DNA from: Tipula vernalis
Lineage: Eukaryota > Arthropoda > Insecta > Diptera > Tipulidae
NCBI GenBank assembly: GCA_958295665.1
Contig: OY282558.1
Span: 45,570,389-45,634,388, forward strand
Reading direction: 5' to 3'
Length of the DNA: 64,000 nucleotides
Made by a program: the position numbers and the translations under genes. The number at the start of each line of letters is the position of its first letter. Position 1 is the stretch's first letter. Below are positions 40,301 through 48,444 of this stretch, piece by piece. The notes below the pieces were generated by a model. It had not been told where the DNA came from. It saw only the letters and a list, made by a program, of their open reading frames with translations, and searched no databases.

Positions 40301-43300
40301 GTCCATGAACAAAGCGCAACAATATCTTTTTTCCTCCAGGTCTAATTTAAGGGTTCTGGAAAAATTAGTATTGCATTTTTCAAGAAAAATATTTATCTTT
40401 ATTGAAGTTTGGTAGATGCTCCCACATCCAGTAAAATCATCACATGAAGAAATATCCTAGTACATAACATCAGACCATTGCTTATCCGGTGCTTTGTTGA
40501 TATACTTTGTTGATAGCAAAGTAATCCACGTCAAATCAAACAATATCAGGAAGATAGAATACTAGGTGCATTATGGCAATAAATAGAGAATATTGTGGAT
40601 TGTCTGGTGTGGAGCATATGGGCCAGGGCCGGATCATTCTCTTATTTTAAACATTATCACACTTAAATCATGTGACTCTTGATATCTAAATTTCTGGTTC
40701 TAAAATGGGATAATATAAACGCCAGTTGGCCAGTTTCCGAACTTAAAGCCTTTTCTGTAAGATCTTGGTTTATCCCCAACTTAAAACATAAGTATTCCAG
40801 GTTCTGCAGTTTTCACTTTGGTAATCAATTTGCCAACATTGTAAAAACTGGCTGCTAAATAAATATTAGCCAGAGCTAAAACATCATCTTCATTAGTTTG
40901 AGAGTCCAGCCTGCATAGGTGAAGAGAAAAATTTAAGTAGCACAGTTTTAATAATAACATGTGACGAGATATTAGAACATCGTACTGCTTGTTTATTCCG
41001 TGCTTTAGGTAGGGGAACAGTTTCGGACATCAGCATTAAGGTTGTGACTAACTTAATGAACCAAGGTAGGATTGTGATACTGATTACTCGAATTGTTTTC
41101 GTTTTGTTTTGATCTCGAAAATGTTTTATCTATGAGTTCTGACCGTTCTGTGTGTATCAATACTTATTATCTCGAGTGTTGTTTACTTGTATACAGTTGA
41201 ATAAAAACGATAACATTTTAGTTTACGATTACATACGCATTTAATAAAAAAAAAGTTAAGTTTTACTATTTATAGCCATGCACTTAACAAAATGTCAGTA
41301 CATCTCTGCTCATTCGGCTTACAAATTAGCATATTTTAGCGATTGAGATGATTATGACGTGCGTTTGTTGTTTTGGTTTCACGTATATTAGCACTATTTC
41401 GGTCAGTTTTGTCGTGTGCTAATTAAAACCTGCAACAAAACTGAATTTTTACTCCAAACACACAAACCAATGGCTAGCTAATTCAATAAACTGTTGGTAC
41501 AAAGAGATCAATCAAAATATGATAGGATATCAGTGAGTGGTGACTTGGCAGGTGATTAAAAATTGGCGCATTAAAATTGTAACAGTGTAGCGTCGCACGT
41601 ACTCATACCTATATTTTGGTTGCGACATACACGTGCTGTTATCGAATTATTTTTATGTTTCATTTTCTTAACAACATAAGCATATAACACTTTTTTTATT
41701 CAATGAAATTTTTGAATTTGTAAACAAAATTTAGGTCACTAATTATAATTTGTACACACTGAATTGAAACGAAATGCGTGGTTGGTTAATGTTGTTGCCC
41801 TATTATTGATAAGAGCAGGAATATCTATATCAATTGATGACTGATTGTAAAACAAGAGACAAACTTGTAGATTAAGTAATCGCGTGGTAATAAGACGTAT
41901 GAGGGGGGGAAACTTTACCGCGATTTCTCATAATGGATTACATTTTTATCGCATCAATTACTTCGGTTATCAGTTTTAAATATTTTTTAATTTAATACAT
42001 TTTGTAGATAAAAACCGCTTGTTGAGTTGCAAAAACATTGTTGTAAAACTAAACGACGATTTTGTTTACTTAAATCAAATGATTATGATTGAAAGATGTA
42101 ACATATAAAATACGTATATAATCAAGGCTGTAGCTTAGAATACTAAACTTTACTTATTTAAGACAATGTAGTTAACTAAATTTATTACTACTATCTAAAC
42201 AACAGGAAAATCTTGGTGGAAATTCAAGGACTGTAATGTTGGCTACAATTTCACCTGCAAGTATTCATCTCGACGAGACATTAGCAACACTAAGATATGC
42301 ATGCCAAGCTCGTACCATTGTTAATCGGGTGAAGGTGAACGAGGATCCACAAGATCGAATAATTCGAGAATTACGTGCTGAGGTAGATCGTCTACAAGCG
42401 TTGCGGCATGAATACGAGCGACAAAAACAGGTATCCTCTTCATCTCATGTACCTCCGCGCCGGATTATCATAGAGACGTCGGCAGATGAAAATGAGATTG
42501 AGGCGTTGCGGCAACAATTGGGGGAGGCGGAACATGAACTGTCTCGCGCAGAGCGATCATGGATGGATCGTTTGAAAGAGGCTGAAAATATACGAAAAAC
42601 TGAGCTAAGGCTGTTAAAACAAAAAGGTTTGGCATTAGAATTATCGACAGAACATAAACAGCCGTGTTTGGTTAATTTGGCTGCAGATCCAGGTTTATCG
42701 GGAACATTGTTGTATCTAATTCCGACGGGAATTGTAAAAATTGGACGATCACGGCCAAGTGTATTTGAACAACCTGACATTGTGCTCGAAGGACCGTTAG
42801 TCGCGTTTCACCATTGGTGAGTAAAATATAAATAATGTTGCTTTTAGACTGTTATTGGTAAAATTAATCGATTTTCTAATTTATTTATTAGTTCGATTCA
42901 AAATACAAACGAGAAATTATATCTAATTCCACAAATCAACGATACATTTGAGACTTTTGTAAATGGTGAGCTAGTTTCGGTTAAACAGCAATTAATGGAC
43001 GGTGATCGTTTAGTAATTGGTGGATCACATTATTTTCGGGTTGCGAATCCTCATTGCCCTAATCGAGGAAAAAATGTAATGTGCGATTTCCAAACGGCCT
43101 ATCAAGAAATTTTAAATGAACAGGAAAAACGTTTGCGTGAGGAATTGGATCGCGAAAAGTATGCAGCACTTCTCGAAATCGAACAAGAACGTCAGGAAAA
43201 CGAGAAAATATACAATGAAAAAATGGAACGTCTGGAATTGGAAAAATTCAAGTATACATGTTCTAAGGAACAATTAGAGACCGAAAAGAATGCATTCAAT

Positions 43301-44101
43301 GAAAAAACAAATAAAATTAAAAAATCGATAGACTTGAAACCGTATCAGTCGACTGTATTAGATGATATTGCGCGCATTCTAAAAGACAAAACTAAGGACA
43401 GTTTGCACAGTATTCAAATGATGGTAAAAGAAGCGACGCAGCGATGTCGAGATCTGGGCATTAACTATGAATTCAAGCAATCACATATTGCAAATGAGCA
43501 GGGAAAATTTCGTCACGCCATCAAAATATTGGATCATGACAATTTTCGTTCGGCCGAATGGCCTAACGCTCGTCTTGAAATTTGGCTGGACCGTTTGCGT
43601 GAGTCAACAGAACACACAACAAAAGACACTATATTTCAATATATTGATATGAATTGGACGAGTGATGATTATAATCCGGACGAGAGTATGCTAAATGAAT
43701 CGTTTAATTCTAGTAAAATTTCATTAAATTTAAGCGCAATGAAGGATGCAATTTTAGGTGGACCGAAACATAAAATAAACACAACACCTGTTCAGTTTAG
43801 TAAATCATCGTCTCGTGCACTTTTTAAAGAGCCTAATGAAAATACACCACCATTGTATCGTATTAGGACGAATAATGAATTTGATGAATGTGCACGGCTC
43901 TACTTGAAAGAGATGCAAGCATGCGTGAACAAATTTAAAAAGTTGGTGACAACAAAAAATTGTAACGATTCGCTAAAAGTGGCGTTCAAGAAAAATATTA
44001 ATGACATTGAATGCACAGTAAATGAAATGAAATTAAAATTGAATGGTGAGGCCGTTGATAAACCGTCGCCGATCAAAAATTCACGATTTCTTTTGGAATA
44101 G
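13336..44101 (+). CDS. Klp38B: kinesin-3 family motor, KIF14/Klp38B orthologue
   Basis: Exons 13336-14889, 42206-42816 and 42892-44101 join in phase to 1,124 residues. KIF14/Klp38B is a mitotic and cytokinetic kinesin. A Ser/Thr-rich N-terminal extension (about residues 1-190) precedes the motor. The motor has the P-loop GQTGSGKSYSMMG near residue 283, switch I NDKSSRSHSIF near 417 and switch II LVDLAGSERV near 454. The exon 1 to 2 join gives [24 protein letters not shown], an unbroken kinesin motif, which proves the 27-kb intron. After the neck coiled coil comes an FHA domain (IGRSRP, HHCSI across the exon 2/3 join, FVNGE), then coiled coil and a divergent tail ending in TAG at 44099-44101. 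The donor at 14890 and acceptor at 42204-42205 are canonical. Total length fits the Drosophila protein as I recall it. Confidence 0.95.
15376..15818 (-). CDS. small two-exon gene A, unknown family, nested in Klp38B intron
   Basis: Exon 1 is 15671-15818 (148 bp, donor GTGAAT) and exon 2 is 15376-15590 (acceptor CCAAAG), joined in phase 1 to give 120 residues. I do not recognise the family. Exon 1 encodes MDLNNIYAGADTF.. and the motif RDYEKFPYGTF. Exon 2 has CNICGRQKR followed by an isolated CYGH, a possible CxxC..CxxH metal site. The same exon-1 length, intron phase and RDYEKFPYGTF motif occur in gene B (27221-28389), so the two are paralogues, which is the main evidence that either is real. 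The exon 2 acceptor is inferred: upstream AGs give a stop after joining. It is antisense to the host kinesin. Low expression or pseudogenisation cannot be excluded. Confidence 0.6.
15819..18205. other. intron DNA with no recognised feature
   Basis: Short frames such as 16480-16731, 16774-16995 and 17303-17530 lack domains, and some lack an ATG. 15819-16400 presumably contains the promoter of small gene A. Nothing else is supported. Confidence 0.4.
18211..18317 (-). repeat. 3' LTR, shortened
   Basis: At 107 bp it matches both ends of the 197-bp partner LTR but lacks about 90 bp from the middle; the join is near 18231. LTR pairs are identical at insertion, so the deletion came later or arose by recombination. 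Confidence 0.9.
18402..20733 (-). pseudogene. gag-pol remnant of the gypsy element
   Basis: Three frames in series. 20527-20733 is a gag end (retrotrans-gag type, ends KFITGALPR). 19532-20518 has two zinc knuckles (CTRCNKTNHEESDC and CYKCKMLGHSSRVC), an aspartic protease site LDTGA, and the start of reverse transcriptase (PRAVPFSLR..VEQEIRGLESKGVLTK). 18607-19512 is integrase: a CxxC of the zinc-binding part, HLDYAGPW, VTDNGSQF and the GAAEN region. A further frame at 18402-18590 is the basic C-terminus. The gag break sits at a T-run near 20517-20526. The RT/RNase H block is missing at a junction near 19555. Confidence 0.88.
20877..21073 (-). repeat. 5' LTR, full length
   Basis: The 197-bp LTR runs from TGTGG at 21073 down to AACA at 20877, ends in short TG..CA inverted termini, and abuts the 5-bp target duplication. 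Confidence 0.9.
21356..22118. mobile_element. tandem array of TA-flanked MITEs (array 1)
   Basis: Two complete units (21356-21653, 298 bp; 21654-21945, 292 bp) abut without a spacer. A third unit (21946-22118, 173 bp) shares only the first ~30 bases and the last ~14. Every unit starts TTGACGATTG and ends CAATCGTCAA (10-bp terminal inverted repeats), and the array is flanked by TA on both sides. The same family forms array 2 at 55969-56862. The TA target points to a Tc1/mariner-type parent. There is no coding capacity. Confidence 0.9.
22202..22371. mobile_element. 170-bp foldback MITE
   Basis: The ends are long inverted repeats: about 60 bases from GGGGTGAGATGTTGTAACC on the left match the reverse complement of the right end, with few mismatches. 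About 45 bases of A/T-rich loop lie between the arms. No clear target duplication is visible. Confidence 0.85.
22372..24399. other. intron DNA with no recognised feature
   Basis: A/T-rich and without domain-bearing frames. The open frames at 22519-22755 and 23849-24103 have no recognisable features. Confidence 0.4.
24400..25640 (+). mobile_element. decayed Ty1/copia retrotransposon fragment
   Basis: Scattered across frames are copia pol landmarks in the right order: SEEGIFVGYNSESKG (integrase C-terminal region), KKSIYGLRK (reverse transcriptase), a degenerate YVDQ..ICID block, a MTVAAQQGLCLKKLQNE block (RNase H region) and EMLADYFTKSFP-like sequence at the end. Many stops and frameshifts show it is dead. 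LTRs were not identified. Confidence 0.75.
25641..27220. other. intron DNA with no recognised feature
   Basis: A/T-rich, with an alternating CA-rich stretch near 27066-27092 and a TCTG tract just before small gene B's stop. No coding signal. Confidence 0.4.
27221..28389 (-). CDS. small two-exon gene B, paralogue of gene A, nested in Klp38B intron
   Basis: Exon 1 is 28242-28389 (148 bp, donor GTAATG) and exon 2 is 27221-27483 (acceptor TTTTTCCAG), joined in phase 1 to give 136 residues. The family is not recognised. Exon 1 starts MDVYTMYMGSDVYASIRN and carries RDYEKFPYGTF, matching gene A; exon length and phase are identical to A. Exon 2 begins with a Lys-rich stretch, then CPFCRDQKKRPLGQYLRKRQ, then an acidic run (EELEECEEAEEEEND) and a His/Gln-rich tail. 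The shared core is therefore RDYEKFPYGTF plus a CxxCxxQK motif with opposite-type tails. It is antisense to the kinesin, with a 758-bp intron. Nanos-like CCHC fingers were considered but the second half is absent. Confidence 0.65.
28390..30054. other. intron DNA with no recognised feature
   Basis: The first few hundred bases upstream of small gene B presumably hold its promoter. Nothing else is identifiable; the frame at 28935-29132 has no domain signature. Confidence 0.4.
30055..31600 (+). mobile_element. Tc1/mariner-type transposon with intact ends
   Basis: The 28-30 base terminal inverted repeats start CAGTTGTGTTCAT: left end at 30057, right end at 31598. TA target duplications lie at 30055-30056 and 31599-31600. 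A second, internal copy of the TTCATAATAATAGCAG theme occurs on the left near 30230, and a CTGCTATTNNTGTGAACAC match near 31390 on the right. This is the IR/DR arrangement known from Tc1 relatives. Total length is about 1.54 kb. Confidence 0.92.
30484..31310 (+). pseudogene. broken Tc1 transposase
   Basis: The N-terminal helix-turn-helix region (GPKRKTTELINRQI..VGAVTIRRH) is open at 30484-30666, then stops. 30836-31045 carries catalytic-domain sequence (KYKVKTIKHGGAKLIVWSCF). The pieces between (near 30700-30800, with a DES-K block, WSDESK in type) and after (to about 31310, with the Q..PDLNFIEN-like stretch) are in other frames. Several stops and shifts make it nonfunctional. Confidence 0.85.
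31601..34680. other. intron DNA, one small transposase remnant
   Basis: Around 32040-32160 (+) a stretch reads QLRNRNVAKRIAFAKEHLDE, resembling the middle of a Tc1-type transposase, but it is too short to define an element. The remainder, including frames at 31522-31794, 32501-32813 and 33027-33465, shows no recognisable feature. Confidence 0.45.
34681..35430 (-). mobile_element. 730-bp retroposon with target duplication and (AAT)n tail
   Basis: Identical 10-mers ATGCTGCCAT at 34681-34690 and 35421-35430 flank an insert of about 730 bp. The left end of the insert is (ATT)n, i.e. an (AAT)n tail on the minus strand. The interior is clearly more G/C-rich than the surrounding DNA. These are the marks of target-primed retroposition. 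No protein domain was recognised, so it may be a SINE-like element or a LINE with a large internal loss. Confidence 0.8.
35625..35765. mobile_element. 141-bp foldback MITE
   Basis: TAATACCCTAGACAG at the left is matched by the reverse complement of the right end, and pairing continues about 40 bases into AATAAATCCGATTTAG. The middle contains further AAATCG/CGATTT repeats. Confidence 0.75.
36170..37400 (-). mobile_element. decayed CR1/Jockey-like LINE fragment
   Basis: On the minus strand 36521-36784 reads MGPLLLPLFINVVAE..LFYADDMKLL, the conserved reverse-transcriptase box (xGPLLFxLFIND..FADDxK). 36170-36460 reads YKDRCNLLKLQRL..AMFVFDVL, the typical LINE C-terminal block. Upstream coding (36840-37400) is heavily decayed. 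Confidence 0.75.
37550..40430 (-). mobile_element. Jockey-clade LINE, split by a younger LINE
   Basis: Minus-strand reverse transcriptase is seen on both sides of the 38150-40201 insertion. The right flank gives FMDITQAFDKVWH and CLPHDFFRILTSYL; the left flank gives VPQSRILGPILYLLY and TFVDDTAVLLPHED. With the insert and one target copy left out, the frame runs straight through. At least one in-frame stop follows (near the QAWMRKW position), so the older element is dead. Confidence 0.85.
38137..40214 (+). mobile_element. 5'-truncated RNase H-bearing LINE with 13-bp target duplication
   Basis: The insert 38150-40201 lies between two copies of TAGATATGATGTT (38137-38149 and 40202-40214). It begins inside the reverse transcriptase (LGYIPEFWAEVNVVFIPKAG), has AYADDVAL, an RNase H domain (FTDGSK, DSQAAI, WVPGH then ADELARHG) and a C-terminal zinc-knuckle-like block (HFLCSCPAL). 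It ends in a (CCTAA)n tail. Stops at 38462, 38671, 38874 and 39829 break the frame. RNase H plus this layout suggests the I/LOA group. Confidence 0.9.
40431..42205. other. intron DNA with no recognised feature
   Basis: A/T-rich DNA leading to the exon 2 acceptor of Klp38B at 42204-42205. No domain-bearing frame was found. Confidence 0.4.
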
Positions 44102-44381
44102 TATATTTGTGCCGGTTTTGTAATTTGTTATTACTGTGATCGTTTTGTTGCCAATTTTTTTTTTTTAGTATTATTTATTGAGACATAAGAAGTGGCCAGA
44201 GTTTTCGAACTAATTTTTTAATTGTGGTTTCCTATATTTGTATAAGTATGCATATTAATATAATTAATATTTTATTAAACATAAATTGCGTTTAATTAAT
44301 TTTATGAGGTAAAATAATCCGGTTGTCTTACGATCGAAATAAAACAAAAAAAAAATCAAATGATTTACATAAATATTATAT

Positions 44382-46121
44382 TTAAGAATCAGTAAACGAA
44401 TCATCAATTAATATAACACTCGGCTCCCGCACTGTTTCATCCTCATGTGGAACTCCGTTACGCATCGGTACATCATTAGAAATAATATCACTGCCAACCA
44501 ATGAAGAACGATACACTTCCGACATTCGTTTATTGCACACGACAATATTTCCATACTTATTATTATCGAACGTAAAATTTTCATTCATAATCGCGGATTT
44601 CAAATTAACCTCGTCGAAGTGTTCAAAAATCTTTTTTTTCTGGCTCAAAACGTCCATGCGCTTAGTTTCATAGTAGATGCCGCGTGATTTTGAATTCACA
44701 ATTTTTGAATCGTTAAGCCTTAATTCACACTCATCTTCCATTTCAATTCCAACATCACAATTTATTATTATCGTATTATCCATCAAGACCACATTCGCTT
44801 CTGGTTTCACTGAAATTCCAGTAACAAAATTTTCAATAACACAATTAATTAATTTGACCGAAGCTCGACCAATTGCTACAATCCCTTGTTTTACAGCCGA
44901 TTTTCCATCATCGAATAATTTACAATTCTTGAGTACAACGCAACCGTTATGAATAAGTAATCCGGTTCGAACATTACGGCAATCGAGCGTAACATTTTCC
45001 AAAGTGAAATCTCCGTCAAATGACATCAAGACTCTTTCGTCACAGGCAGCCGAGATAATCGCATTACCGCTCTTATCCAAATTTTCACCGGTTATTGTTT
45101 TAATCATTCCACGGCTATTCAGGCTTTCGCGGAATGAAATTTTGTGTTCTCCAGTCGGAATGTAAATCGTATCAGGATAATCAGACTTATCAAGTACTTC
45201 TTGCAGAGTGGCACAAGTAATAATGTTTTTAGTATTATCTACGATTTTGGATGCAAATTCGAGATAGTTTATCTTATCAATAAGATTTCCTTCCTGGAGC
45301 ACCAAGTAAATATCACTAGCGTGAGAGTGCAGTTTATTTGAATACCCGCGATTGAAATTAATCTTCTTGTATGCTATACGCATTTTCGGATTTTGCAGCA
45401 TTTCAATCTCGTTCTTAATTCTATTCATGCGAAGATGTAACTTTATTAAATCTTTTGTATCCGCATTACCCCCATCCTCATCATCTTCAGCGTCACTTAG
45501 GTCCAGCTCTAAGTATTCCCGTCGCTTTTGTATAATCCGCGCTTCTAACAATAAATTGTTGATGTGGTTGGCCAAATATCGCTCGACCCGTTTCAATTTG
45601 ATATCGCAGTAGAATTCCCATCGAAGCTGCAAATTTTTCTGGATCCAGTTGATATCATCATCGTTTTCACTATCCCACGGCATCCACAAATGATTGTAGA
45701 AAAATCTTAACTGGTCTGTACTATTCGCTGTGGTAGACGTATTTACATCGGAATTTTCTTGCAAAATTGTTGGGTACAATTCGTCGAGAGGTACCTCATG
45801 TAATTCAGGCAAGTGAATGTCATCATCTTCGACCGCAATTATCTTAAAAATACATTTTAATTCTTTGTAAAAGACATTTTCAACCATTCCATAAAGAACG
45901 GATGGATATTTTATATTCAACTCCTTGCATATAAATCTAGAGACACGCCAGAGAGCGGTCCATCCTGCAGGTTCGATCGTTAATTCAGAATAATTTACCC
46001 AAACTGAATGGATTTGCGAGGCTGATATTTTATCGTGTTTGTTACGAGTAAAATTATCAAATATGTTCTTAATTTCTTCATACCGTTCTGTAAAATCTTT
46101 GTTGAATTCGTAAACTTCCAT
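44382..46121 (-). CDS. nesd: nessun dorma/SHCBP1-like protein, copy 1
   Basis: A single open frame of 579 residues starting MEVYEFNKDFTERYEEI. SHCBP1 and Drosophila nessun dorma bind centralspindlin at the intercellular bridge and are needed in cytokinesis. The N-terminal ~260 residues are helical, with FFYNHLWMPWDSENDDDINW near 140 and a charged coiled stretch (LELDLSDAEDDEDGG). The C-terminal part (about 310-500) is a right-handed beta-helix with repeated short strands such as FTLENVTLDCRNV and CVVLKNCKLFDDG. The end is Ser/Asp-rich (ILIDDSFTDS). It is tail-to-tail with Klp38B (280 bp between stops) and in tandem with a second copy. Family confidence is good; the Drosophila name is inferred. 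Confidence 0.8.
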   Translation of the reverse strand: MEVYEFNKDFTERYEEIKNIFDNFTRNKHDKISASQIHSVWVNYSELTIEPAGWTALWRVSRFICKELNIKYPSVLYGMVENVFYKELKCIFKIIAVEDDDIHLPELHEVPLDELYPTILQENSDVNTSTTANSTDQLRFFYNHLWMPWDSENDDDINWIQKNLQLRWEFYCDIKLKRVERYLANHINNLLLEARIIQKRREYLELDLSDAEDDEDGGNADTKDLIKLHLRMNRIKNEIEMLQNPKMRIAYKKINFNRGYSNKLHSHASDIYLVLQEGNLIDKINYLEFASKIVDNTKNIITCATLQEVLDKSDYPDTIYIPTGEHKISFRESLNSRGMIKTITGENLDKSGNAIISAACDERVLMSFDGDFTLENVTLDCRNVRTGLLIHNGCVVLKNCKLFDDGKSAVKQGIVAIGRASVKLINCVIENFVTGISVKPEANVVLMDNTIIINCDVGIEMEDECELRLNDSKIVNSKSRGIYYETKRMDVLSQKKKIFEHFDEVNLKSAIMNENFTFDNNKYGNIVVCNKRMSEVYRSSLVGSDIISNDVPMRNGVPHEDETVREPSVILIDDSFTDS

Positions 46122-48444
46122 TATTTTAGATTTTATTTATATTTATTTATATCACAATTTTTAAACAACTTGACCGTTTTTCTACACAATACCGTTTGAC
46201 ACTTCAAACAATTAAAATTTTGGTGCTGCCTTATGCGAATTAGAAGCGACATTTGTCGCAACAAAACGACATTTGTTTGGTTTTTTTTCTTTTTTAACAC
46301 ATTGACTGCCCAGCCAATTTTGCCATTGCCAACCAACGTTTAACAGATTTTTTTTCTAATTTGTGTTATTTTCATAATGTAGCTTCATATAAAAGTCAAA
46401 TTTTTCAATCTGATTTAATTTTGAAGCCCCAGGACCAGGACCTATTTCGGAATGGATAACATGAGAGAATAGGTGTTTTTCAATCGACCACCGCAAGTAC
46501 TTATAAGAACTTATGGTTTATGTCTTAGCTACAAGCAGTTACGTCAACATTCTCCGCTAGGTGATATTTGATAATTAGAACAATCCTAGGGTAGCTAAAG
46601 CAGTTGACTGCTTTTCAATTTTTTGTCGACTGCAACAGCTGTGCTCTGTGCAGTTCAGGCTGAATCGAAAAATATTTCTTTTGAATTTGTTCTTAGTTAA
46701 AGGCTTTAAGTCTTGATCAGCTATGTTGAAAGATTTGGAAAGTCTATTAACATGATTATTATCACCATATAGTCGATAGAATGATTCTCAAGGCCCAAAA
46801 ATCCGATGTCTACACAGATTCCTACTCGGTACATGAATGAAGATTTGAATGGATGTTTTCCAAGGTGTAGGGTGCGTCAATAGGGTCAAGCAATACTTTA
46901 TCGAAACACGCCAAACACTTGTCGTATTGGAAAATAAGCAAGCCACATTCTCATGAAATGGTGTGTCATAGTCATAATCCTTTAGTCCAGCGGGCCGATT
47001 CCAGACCACCACCGTATATTCCAGTTGGGAAAAACTTTAAATTCATAAATCCATCTTTTGCTAGAACCAAACTTGGAGTGATTTATGTGAAGCTTGCATA
47101 TTTTCAGTGAAGGCCCCAAATCAATAGCTTCACGAACTCTTCGCAATAGCTTCACGAACTCTTCAGTATTGGATATTAAATTAGTTTGATGCATAACCTT
47201 AACGATAAACACTCCTCGTTTTGAGTACAATTTGATGCAAGTTTTTTAGATTGGAGTCACCAACCACCAGCAGTAAATTAATTGAGTTAGAAATGTTAGC
47301 GAGTTCATCAATGGCGTAACAGCATTCGGCATCAACATCCCAAGTTGATTGGGGTGGTGTATAGGCTGTGTAGATGTACATAATTCTTTTGTTGATACTC
47401 ATTTTAAAGCAGATAAGCTCAACGGATGAAGAAACTTTGATAGAGAACGTTAGCTAAAAATGATGCTTGTAATCTTGACATCCTTCACTCGTAGAGGGTA
47501 ACCTCTTGCAAAGGGGATAATAGTGAGCTGCTTCTTTCTGTCCATTTTTCAAGTTGCGGCGCTAATCGTGAATCGGCTACCGCCGCTGAATTACAGCACG
47601 GATTTTGCTTTTGGTGCTGTTCCGCAAGGGAGCAGAAGAAGAATTGTATTTATTCTAAAATCTGACAGATCGCAGGTTACACTGGCCCCGTGGCGGTTTC
47701 GACTTAGTAGTCTAAGCTTGCTTAAATCTTTAAAAGGAATCGTGGACAGATTTATTAACGATCACTGTTTATTTAATACCCCACTCAATAACAACAAGTT
47801 TGGATGGAATCTACGCTTATTTCTATTATCGTCGAGGCTAAGCTTGATGACCCATTGGTCAATTCGTCAAAATTGATAACGGTTGCTCCATCCTCTCTGC
47901 TGGTGATTGATGGGTTACTTATCGGACCCTGGTGATTGATGAGTTATATGTCGTTCCACTGAATACATGCTTTAAAGGCTTAAATCAAAGATGATGACCG
48001 GTTTTAACCAATTCACGATTCAAAAATCTCGTCGGAATTAATGTAAAATTGGTAACAATGATTTGTGTGTGCCTTTACTAGGCGCAGAATTATTGATGAA
48101 CTACCTGAACCCTCTCTTTTCGGATGGGTTATCACGTGAAATATCACCTTGGGTACAAACTTCAAAAGGCCAGTGCCGTTTTTTCAGAAATCAGGCCAAA
48201 CTAAGAGCTTCAAGGTGCGAGAATATTCAAGAAGGTATGTTAAGAAAGAGTAAACGATACTCACTTTATGGAACAGGGATTAACCTTACATAAGCTGTTT
48301 GTGGTGTCCGGAAAATTAAAATACGTCTGACAATAAATTTAATTTAGTTGAATTCTAGGATATATTTGTTGTTAATTAACATTATAAATTAATAAATATA
48401 ACAAGGCTAAACATTTAACAATATAATTACAAACTTGAAATGAT
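46122..48444. other. spacer between the two nesd-like genes, with LINE debris
   Basis: 46122-46340 must hold the promoter of copy 1. Minus-strand 46982-47402 contains LINE endonuclease sequence: IYTAYTPPQSTWDVD followed by LLLVVGDSNLKNL, like the GDFN motif of APE endonucleases. A G/C-richer patch at 47520-47900 may be more of the same element but has no recognisable motif. There is no intact gene. Confidence 0.6.

Larger units (their letters stand above)
14890..42205 (+). other. giant transposon-filled intron of Klp38B
   Basis: A 27,316-bp intron (GTAAGT..ACAG) interrupts the motor domain between exactly adjacent codons. The host's other intron is 75 bp and introns elsewhere in the window are 61-201 bp. 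It holds two small genes on the opposite strand and at least nine mobile-element remnants or insertions, listed separately. Confidence 0.93.
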
